A stretch of 9,800 nt of DNA, taken from positions 1 through 9,800 of the forward strand of contig JBBRWP010000115.1 in assembly GCA_038249175.1 (NCBI GenBank), read 5' to 3'. The translations under genes and the position numbers were made by a program. The notes beneath the pieces are model-generated. The model had not been told where the DNA came from, ran no database searches, and worked only from the letters and a program-made list of their open reading frames with translations. The DNA is from JAEWSN01 sp038249175 (GTDB lineage: Bacteria; Bacillota; Clostridia; DSM-8532). Shown piece after piece: positions 6,115 to 9,800 of this stretch; position 1 is the first letter of the stretch, and the number at the start of each line of letters is the position of its first letter.

Positions 6115-6992
6115 CTGCAATTATGGATAAAAACCGGGCACAGGAAATCTTCAGAATGCCGGAGAATGCGACCAAAGATGAAATAACACGTCGCTATGAT
6201 ATTCTGCAAAGAAAGATGCGATCAACCGAGGCAACCAGAGACAGTGATGAAGCCAAGGAGCTGGAAGAGGCCTATAAGGTTCTTGCTGGCATTGCCTATG
6301 TCGATCCGATTGCAGAAAAACGTCTCAGAGAGCGGGATGAACATCCCGGGCTACTGGCAAGATGGTTGAAAATGGATCAGACAAAGTTGGATAACATCAT
6401 TCACTACTATAAAAAGCCAGTTTTGGCCATTGCTATTGTGGCTGCCCTTGTTATTTGGATGGTTTCATCCACCGTTTTTCGCCCCAAAGATGACTTCCGC
6501 ATGCTAATAACCGGGGATATTTATGTATCGGATTTGGATGTGATGGAAGCGGTAGTGAAAGAAACTTTACCGGAAACCTTGCATCCCATGGTGCAAAACA
6601 TATATTATGGAAGTACAACCGATGCACAAATGGCTTCTGCCGTGATGCAAAAATTGATGGTGGAAATTGGATATGGTGAAAACGACATACTGGTGGTGGA
6701 CAGGGTTGTTTTTGACCAGTATGCGACACAAGGGGCCTTCTTGCCCTTAGATGACAGATTGACTGAATTTGGGACCGATAGAACAGAACAAAAAAAGCAG
6801 GAAGTCAGTCTTCAGCCGGATGTTATTGGCGAAGGAGATGACGAACGTCCCCACATATATGGCATTGATGTCACCGATAGTACTTTGCTGAAAAAAGGAA
6901 GTTTACAGGGGACTGAAATGATTGCCGTTATGGGCATAAAATCACAGTTCCCGGACAAGGCAACAAAAATGATGCTGGCGCTGAAAAAATAA
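6111..6992 (+). CDS. Single-pass membrane protein with a J-domain-like N-terminus; function unknown
   Basis: The protein has 293 residues. Residues about 7-60 (AQEIFRMPENATKDEITRRY, later ELEEAYKVLAG) resemble the helices of a J domain, but the HPD tripeptide needed to stimulate Hsp70 is absent; the loop reads MRSTEATRDSDEA. A hydrophobic segment at about 103-123 (KPVLAIAIVAALVIWMVSS) should span the membrane, with the N-terminus in the cytoplasm. The 170-residue outer part includes DILVVDRVVFDQYATQGAF, vaguely like segments of extracellular solute-binding proteins. ATG 6111 is chosen because GAGGAAGG lies 1-8 bases before it; the ATG at 6123 is too far from that site. The start region is donated by a repeat unit. 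The sigma-factor operon begins 149 bp downstream with no terminator between, so co-transcription is possible. Confidence 0.8.
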   Translation: MAAIMDKNRAQEIFRMPENATKDEITRRYDILQRKMRSTEATRDSDEAKELEEAYKVLAGIAYVDPIAEKRLRERDEHPGLLARWLKMDQTKLDNIIHYYKKPVLAIAIVAALVIWMVSSTVFRPKDDFRMLITGDIYVSDLDVMEAVVKETLPETLHPMVQNIYYGSTTDAQMASAVMQKLMVEIGYGENDILVVDRVVFDQYATQGAFLPLDDRLTEFGTDRTEQKKQEVSLQPDVIGEGDDERPHIYGIDVTDSTLLKKGSLQGTEMIAVMGIKSQFPDKATKMMLALKK

Positions 6993-7141
6993 ATGAGCTA
7001 CAGGCATTCGGAACTTGTCTCTTGGACAGTACAAGTGTTTTTATGAACACCGCAAAAGTGAAAGTGTTGAAGGGTTTGTCGATAGGAAAGGATTCATCTT
7101 TTTACGCACAAGATCAAATGAAACAATTGGAGGGCATATGC

Positions 7142-7462
7142 ATGTATCAATTCAGCATTGACAGGGAGACGGACGCACCCAAGATGGTTTTAACCATCAG
7201 CGGTGAAATTGATTTATTTGCAGCACCGGAGTTCAGAGAAAAATTGTATGAGGCTGTCAGCGATGTCTCGGCGGATGTTGTTCTTAACTGCCGGGACCTC
7301 AGTTATATTGACAGTTCCGGTTTGGGGATTTTACTGGGGGCATTAAAACGGGTTCGGCAAAACAGCCATCAGGTGTATATCCGCTACTTGAAAGACAGCA
7401 TTAAAAAATTGTTTATCATCACAGGACTGGATAAAGCCTTTGTTTTGGAGGATGTGCAATGA
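7142..7462 (+). CDS. rsbV: Anti-anti-sigma factor (STAS domain, RsbV/SpoIIAA type)
   Basis: This 106-residue protein is a single STAS domain. Family marks are VLTISGEIDLFAAPEFREKL at the N-terminus and the phosphorylation loop LSYIDSSGLGILLGALKR, with the likely phosphoacceptor Ser58. Unphosphorylated, such proteins bind the anti-sigma factor and free the sigma factor; phosphorylation by the anti-sigma kinase reverses this. ATG 7142 is preceded by GGAGGG at 7129-7134 with 7-nt spacing. The frame extends upstream to a TTG at 7022, but that part is unlike the family. Its stop codon overlaps the next start as ATGA (7459-7462), indicating translational coupling. I found no convincing sigma-B-type promoter in the 149 bp upstream. 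The family is certain; SigB-type rather than SigF-type use is inferred from the neighbouring sigma factor. Confidence 0.93.
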   Translation: MYQFSIDRETDAPKMVLTISGEIDLFAAPEFREKLYEAVSDVSADVVLNCRDLSYIDSSGLGILLGALKRVRQNSHQVYIRYLKDSIKKLFIITGLDKAFVLEDVQ

Positions 7463-7857
7463 GCAAGCAAAAGCAAATTGTTTTGGCCATCCCACCCGAA
7501 GCGGCTTATATCAGCCTCGCTCGATTAACAGCCTCCGGACTTGCAAACCAGTTGGGTTTTGACATGGATGCCATTGAAGACATCAAGGTCTGTGTATCTG
7601 AAGTGTTGAATGAAACCATTTCTACCAGTAGTGACATCAAAGAGCCCATTACACTTTGTTTTGATTTAACAAAGGACGGTTTTGAAGTGCTGATTTCTCG
7701 GGATATGTTACAACAAAGCGCCTTGTTCACATCCGAAACCGGTCAGTTCGCGCTTTCTATCCTTGAGACACTTATGGACCGTGTCATCCTTTCAAACGAT
7801 AATGCCGGTACAATCTGTCTTTCGAAGACAACCGGGAGGTCTGTGCCCCATGGTTAG
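7459..7857 (+). CDS. rsbW: RsbW-like anti-sigma factor with degenerate ATP-binding boxes
   Basis: The 132-residue protein aligns by eye with RsbW: ARLTASGLANQLGF, AIEDIKVCVSEVLNE and ILETLMDRV match RLTLSGVASRMGY, EIEDLKIAVSEACTNA and LMETLMDEV of the B. subtilis protein (from memory). Its place between rsbV and sigB, overlapping both, supports the identity. All three nucleotide boxes are altered. The N-box has Glu52 where the Mg-binding Asn is expected (an Asn sits one residue earlier). The DxGxG box reads ISRDMLQQ. The GxGL lid reads TSETGQFALS. The protein probably binds the sigma factor and perhaps RsbV but may not phosphorylate anything. Alternatively it is decaying, although the frame is intact and its couplings are preserved. 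It lies in the cytoplasm as a presumed dimer. Confidence 0.85.
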   Translation: MSKQKQIVLAIPPEAAYISLARLTASGLANQLGFDMDAIEDIKVCVSEVLNETISTSSDIKEPITLCFDLTKDGFEVLISRDMLQQSALFTSETGQFALSILETLMDRVILSNDNAGTICLSKTTGRSVPHG

Positions 7858-8614
7858 GAGAATGCCTGTTCAAGAAAACGGAGAAGAAACGGAACGCGAA
7901 CTTTTTAAGCGCTATGCAGAGAGCCGTGATGTCCAGTTGCGCAATGATATTGTTTCACGATATCAGTACCTGGCTGACATTATCTCACGAAAGTTTTCGA
8001 ACCGTGGTGTGGATATGGATGATATCTACCAGGTGGCCTGTGTTGCCCTGATCAATGCGGTTGAACGTTTTAACGTGGCGGAAGAAGTGAAATTTGTCAG
8101 CTTTGCCACACCCACCATCATTGGTGAGATTAAGCGTTATTTTCGGGATAAGGCATCGGTCATCCGTATTCCCAGACGAATCTATGAAGTGTATCAAAAA
8201 GTGAACCAGGCCAGAGAGTACCTGATGCAGCAGCTCAAAAGAGCGCCCCGTGTGGATGAAATTTCAGCCTATCTGAATGTCAAAGAAGAAACCATTTTGG
8301 AGATTATTGAATCGTGGAACGTGTACAATATCCAATCTTTTGATCAGACGCTCTTTGATGAAGACGATTTGGAACTGCATGAGACCGTTGGTGAGGATGA
8401 CGAAACCTTTGAACGCATCAATAATCGCGACTTCCTGGAAAAAACCATGCAAAACTTCAATGGTGCCGAAAAACAGTTTATTCAGATGCGCTTTTTTGAC
8501 AACATGACACAAAAAGACATTGCTGTGTATTTTAATGTTTCGCAAATGTATATCTCACGCCTTGAAAAGAAAACCCTGGAAAAATTTCGGAAGATCCTTA
8601 AGAAGCAAACATAA
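7850..8614 (+). CDS. sigB: Sigma-70 family factor of the SigB/SigF/SigG group
   Basis: The 254-residue protein has region 2 at about residues 35-100, with DMDDIYQVACVALINAVERF, then SFATPTIIGEIKRYFRDK and the SigB-like IRIPRRIYEVYQ. Region 3 is at about 111-180. Region 4, with a helix-turn-helix, is at about 205-250 (GAEKQFIQMRFFDNMTQKDI, then VSQMYISRLEKKTL). It directs RNA polymerase to an alternative promoter set. The FATPTIIGEIKRYFRDK and IPRR wording is closer to SigB than to sporulation SigF, by eye. The start ATG 7850 overlaps the rsbW end by 8 bp, with GGGAGGT at 7834-7840 and 9-nt spacing. A later ATG (7862) has a GGAG only one base away, which is too close. No strong terminator follows; only a small CCATAT/ATATGG hairpin lies at 8617-8631. 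Confidence 0.93.
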   Translation: MVRRMPVQENGEETERELFKRYAESRDVQLRNDIVSRYQYLADIISRKFSNRGVDMDDIYQVACVALINAVERFNVAEEVKFVSFATPTIIGEIKRYFRDKASVIRIPRRIYEVYQKVNQAREYLMQQLKRAPRVDEISAYLNVKEETILEIIESWNVYNIQSFDQTLFDEDDLELHETVGEDDETFERINNRDFLEKTMQNFNGAEKQFIQMRFFDNMTQKDIAVYFNVSQMYISRLEKKTLEKFRKILKKQT

Positions 8615-8742
8615 AACCATATTTCATATGGATGACCATTGATATTTGATTATAAGCTGAATATTTGGGTAAATAATAGCTATAGATGCTGTGCTTGAGG
8701 ACAGCGTTGAGTCTTTGTTATTTATAGGTATACAGAGGTTTT

Positions 8743-9198
8743 ATGAAGATTAATGAGGTGTGCCAGGAAATGAAGATATACAACCAGAGTATTTTTAGCA
8801 ATCCTTCAGCTATCTGCCTGGAAATTGGTATTATATTGGAGAAGCTTGGGTCCCTGGTCAATCTTAATGAGAATGAGCATTTTGATGTTCGGGTTATTCT
8901 CAGTGAGTTGCTACAAAACGCGTTGCGCCATGGCAATCAAATGGATGAGAATAAGAAAATTCAGTTGGATGTCAGCCTGGCGGATGGTGAATTGCTGCAT
9001 ATTTCCGTTTTGGATGAAGGTCCGGGTTTTGATGTGTCACAAACCCTCATACAAAAAAGGGATAGGGCTTTCCGGTCAGAGAATATCTTTGAAATGGAAG
9101 AATGCGGTCGAGGATTGATGATTATTGAAACCCTCTGTGACAGCGTTATTCGCAATGACATGGGCAACTGGATTACTGTGCAAAAACAGTTGCACTAG
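8743..9198 (+). CDS. Anti-sigma-type histidine-kinase-like ATPase (HATPase_c_2) with intact ATP boxes
   Basis: This 151-residue protein has all features the neighbouring RsbW-like protein lacks: N-box DVRVILSELLQNALRHG with Glu55 and Asn59, DEGPGF at 91-96 (the DxGxG box), and GRGL at 122-125 followed by MIIETLCDSV. It belongs to the RsbW/SpoIIAB-type serine kinase family and is a good candidate to phosphorylate the STAS protein. ATG 8743 has AGAGG at 8734-8738 with short, 4-nt spacing; ATG 8770 is the alternative. The 128-bp gap after sigB contains only weak promoter candidates, such as TTGATT (8646-8651) with TAAATA (8670-8675), so the gene may be co-transcribed with sigB. Its TAG stop codon is the first three bases of a 14-bp direct repeat that flanks a folded element. 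The partner cannot be proven from sequence. Confidence 0.9.
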   Translation: MKINEVCQEMKIYNQSIFSNPSAICLEIGIILEKLGSLVNLNENEHFDVRVILSELLQNALRHGNQMDENKKIQLDVSLADGELLHISVLDEGPGFDVSQTLIQKRDRAFRSENIFEMEECGRGLMIIETLCDSVIRNDMGNWITVQKQLH

Positions 9199-9354
9199 AA
9201 TCATGAATGATTCTGGTGTAAGAACCCGATTTCGACTCCGCAGGAGGCGAAATCGATTGAAAATGCCCAATTTTAGGCCAATATCGCGGTCTGTGCGCCG
9301 CGATTTGGCATCAAATTGGAGTATTTTCGGGTTATTACGGTAGAATCATGAATG
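9196..9354. repeat. Highly folded element between 14-bp direct repeats (MITE-like or structured RNA)
   Basis: TAGAATCATGAATG occurs at 9196-9209 and again at 9341-9354. Between them the sequence forms a three-way junction. The outer stem pairs 9218-9227 (GTAAGAACCC) with 9329-9338 (GGGTTATTAC), with one mismatch. Hairpin 2 pairs GATTTCG at 9228-9234 with CGAAATC at 9248-9254, then CTCC with GGAG around a GCA loop. Hairpin 3 spans 9259-9328, with stems of 6 bp (GAAAAT/ATTTTC), 7 bp (CCAATTT/AAATTGG), 5 bp (GCCAA/TTGGC) and 7 bp (ATCGCGG/CCGCGAT). I recognise no known RNA family. The flanking repeats suggest an insertion that duplicated its target at the stop codon of the upstream gene. Confidence 0.65.
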
Positions 9355-9588
9355 TTGCTTCCTATTTTTGCACTCATAGACAGTGAAGGGGTTCAACCGG
9401 TTTCTCTGATGCAGCAAACGTTTGGTGCATTTATGGGAAGTGGTTGAATTTTTTTAATCATCTTTTTAGCCGATGATTTGGAGACATTTGAGGAGGGCAT
9501 CCGTAATATATTCAGGGGATGTCGATTGGAAGGTAAGGGAAGGGCAAAGTTCTTTTTGAGAAAACCGGCAGAGCGTGGTATACTCTAA
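9352..9588 (+). other. Gene-poor stretch; possible decayed short ORF
   Basis: No convincing gene lies between 9199 and 9800. One frame from ATG 9352 reads MLLPIFALIDSEGVQPVSLM and continues to an in-frame TGA at 9445-9447. The same frame then stays open to TAA 9586-9588 with a protein-like segment (ADDLETFEEGIRNIFRG). There is no ribosome binding site at 9352. It may be a gene remnant broken by one stop codon, or chance. I recognise no family. A 7-bp inverted repeat (AATCATC/GATGATT) lies at 9456-9478. Confidence 0.15.
9556..9584 (+). promoter_or_regulatory. Probable sigma-A promoter reading into the third hairpin array
   Basis: TTGAGA at 9556-9561 and TATACT at 9579-9584 are separated by 17 bp. 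The start site would be near 9591, about 36 bp before the first repeat hairpin at 9627. No gene is visible before the window ends. This parallels the consensus promoter upstream of the array at 3080. Confidence 0.55.
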
Positions 9589-9626
9589 GGATAAGGTTAA
9601 ACCGTAAGATATGTCAGGAGTAAAAT

Positions 9627-9800
9627 CTGAAAATGCGCAGCATTTTCAGTAAGTTTTGTGCAAACTCGACTAGGATCCATGGGGTATAAATCTGAAAATG
9701 TGCAGCATTTTCAGTAAGTTTTGTGCAAACTCGACTAGGATGCATGGGGTATAAATCTGAAAATGCGCAGCATTTTCAGTAAGTTTTGTGCAAACTCGAC
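9627..9800. repeat. Third hairpin repeat array, at least three 65-bp units, cut by the window end
   Basis: Units start at 9627, 9692 and 9757 with a strict 65-bp period. Each has the hairpin CTGAAAATGC / GCATTTTCAG (loop GCA), then TAAGTTTTGTGCAAACTCGA and GGATGCATGGGGTATAAAT. Unit 2 has a C-to-T stem change that keeps a G-T pair. Units here resemble each other more than those of the other two loci (AAACTCGACTAGGAT is specific to this array). The third unit is incomplete at 9800 and the array may continue. Confidence 0.9.

Noticed and set aside
7022..7141. TTG start at 7022 for the STAS protein
   Set aside because: The 40 extra residues do not belong to the STAS domain, and ATG 7142 has a strong GGAGGG site.
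7763..7849. Long N-terminal extension of the sigma factor from 7763
   Set aside because: It lies inside rsbW in another frame and has no family resemblance; ATG 7850 has GGGAGGT upstream.
9445..9447. TGA at 9445 read as selenocysteine or tryptophan
   Set aside because: Genes here use TGG for Trp and the frame has no ribosome binding site or recognised family; a stop in a chance or decayed frame is simpler.
9456..9478. Terminator at AATCATC/GATGATT
   Set aside because: The T-run lies before the stem on the + strand, and A residues follow it on the - strand, so neither strand has a proper tail.

Overview
The window looks like a chromosomal segment of a Gram-positive Bacillota, probably a clostridial-type lineage. 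The reasons are strong Shine-Dalgarno sites (AGGAGG, GGAGGG), near-consensus sigma-A promoters, Rho-independent terminators and an rsbV-rsbW-sigB type partner-switching operon. All complete genes are on the + strand. The species cannot be named from the sequence alone.

Layout. 1-1008: 3' part of a Gfo/Idh/MocA-type oxidoreductase, followed by a terminator and a long REP-like palindrome. 1280-2864: promoter and guaB (IMP dehydrogenase). 2865-3541: a gene-free stretch with a perfect consensus promoter, a 350-bp modular repeat element holding four 66-67 bp hairpin units, and a terminator-like hairpin just before greA. 3542-4018: greA. 4019-4328: a consensus promoter almost directly followed by a strong terminator, then a short version of the modular element with no hairpin units. 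4329-5837: lysS (class II lysyl-tRNA synthetase). 5838-6110: a hairpin and two more hairpin units; the second unit supplies the start codon region of the next gene. 6111-6992: a membrane protein with a J-domain-like N-terminus. 7142-8614: three overlapping genes, an anti-anti-sigma factor (STAS), an RsbW-like anti-sigma factor and a SigB-family sigma factor. 8743-9198: a second, intact anti-sigma-type histidine-kinase-like ATPase. 9199-9800: no convincing gene; it holds a highly folded element between 14-bp direct repeats, a promoter and a third array of the hairpin repeat that runs off the window.

How the genes work together. guaB, greA and lysS are unrelated housekeeping functions (GTP synthesis, rescue of arrested RNA polymerase, tRNA-Lys charging). 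The 7142-9198 cluster is a stress or development switch: the STAS protein should compete with the sigma factor for an anti-sigma protein under control of phosphorylation. The RsbW homologue in the operon has lost all three ATP-binding boxes, while the ATPase encoded just downstream keeps them.

Most notable novelty: a modular, BOX-like repeat family. A zero-unit copy (4167-4249) and a four-unit copy (3026-3375) share the same end modules, and related hairpin arrays lie at 5993-6114 and 9627-9800. Two of the three arrays have a good promoter shortly upstream, and one donates a ribosome binding site and ATG to a gene.
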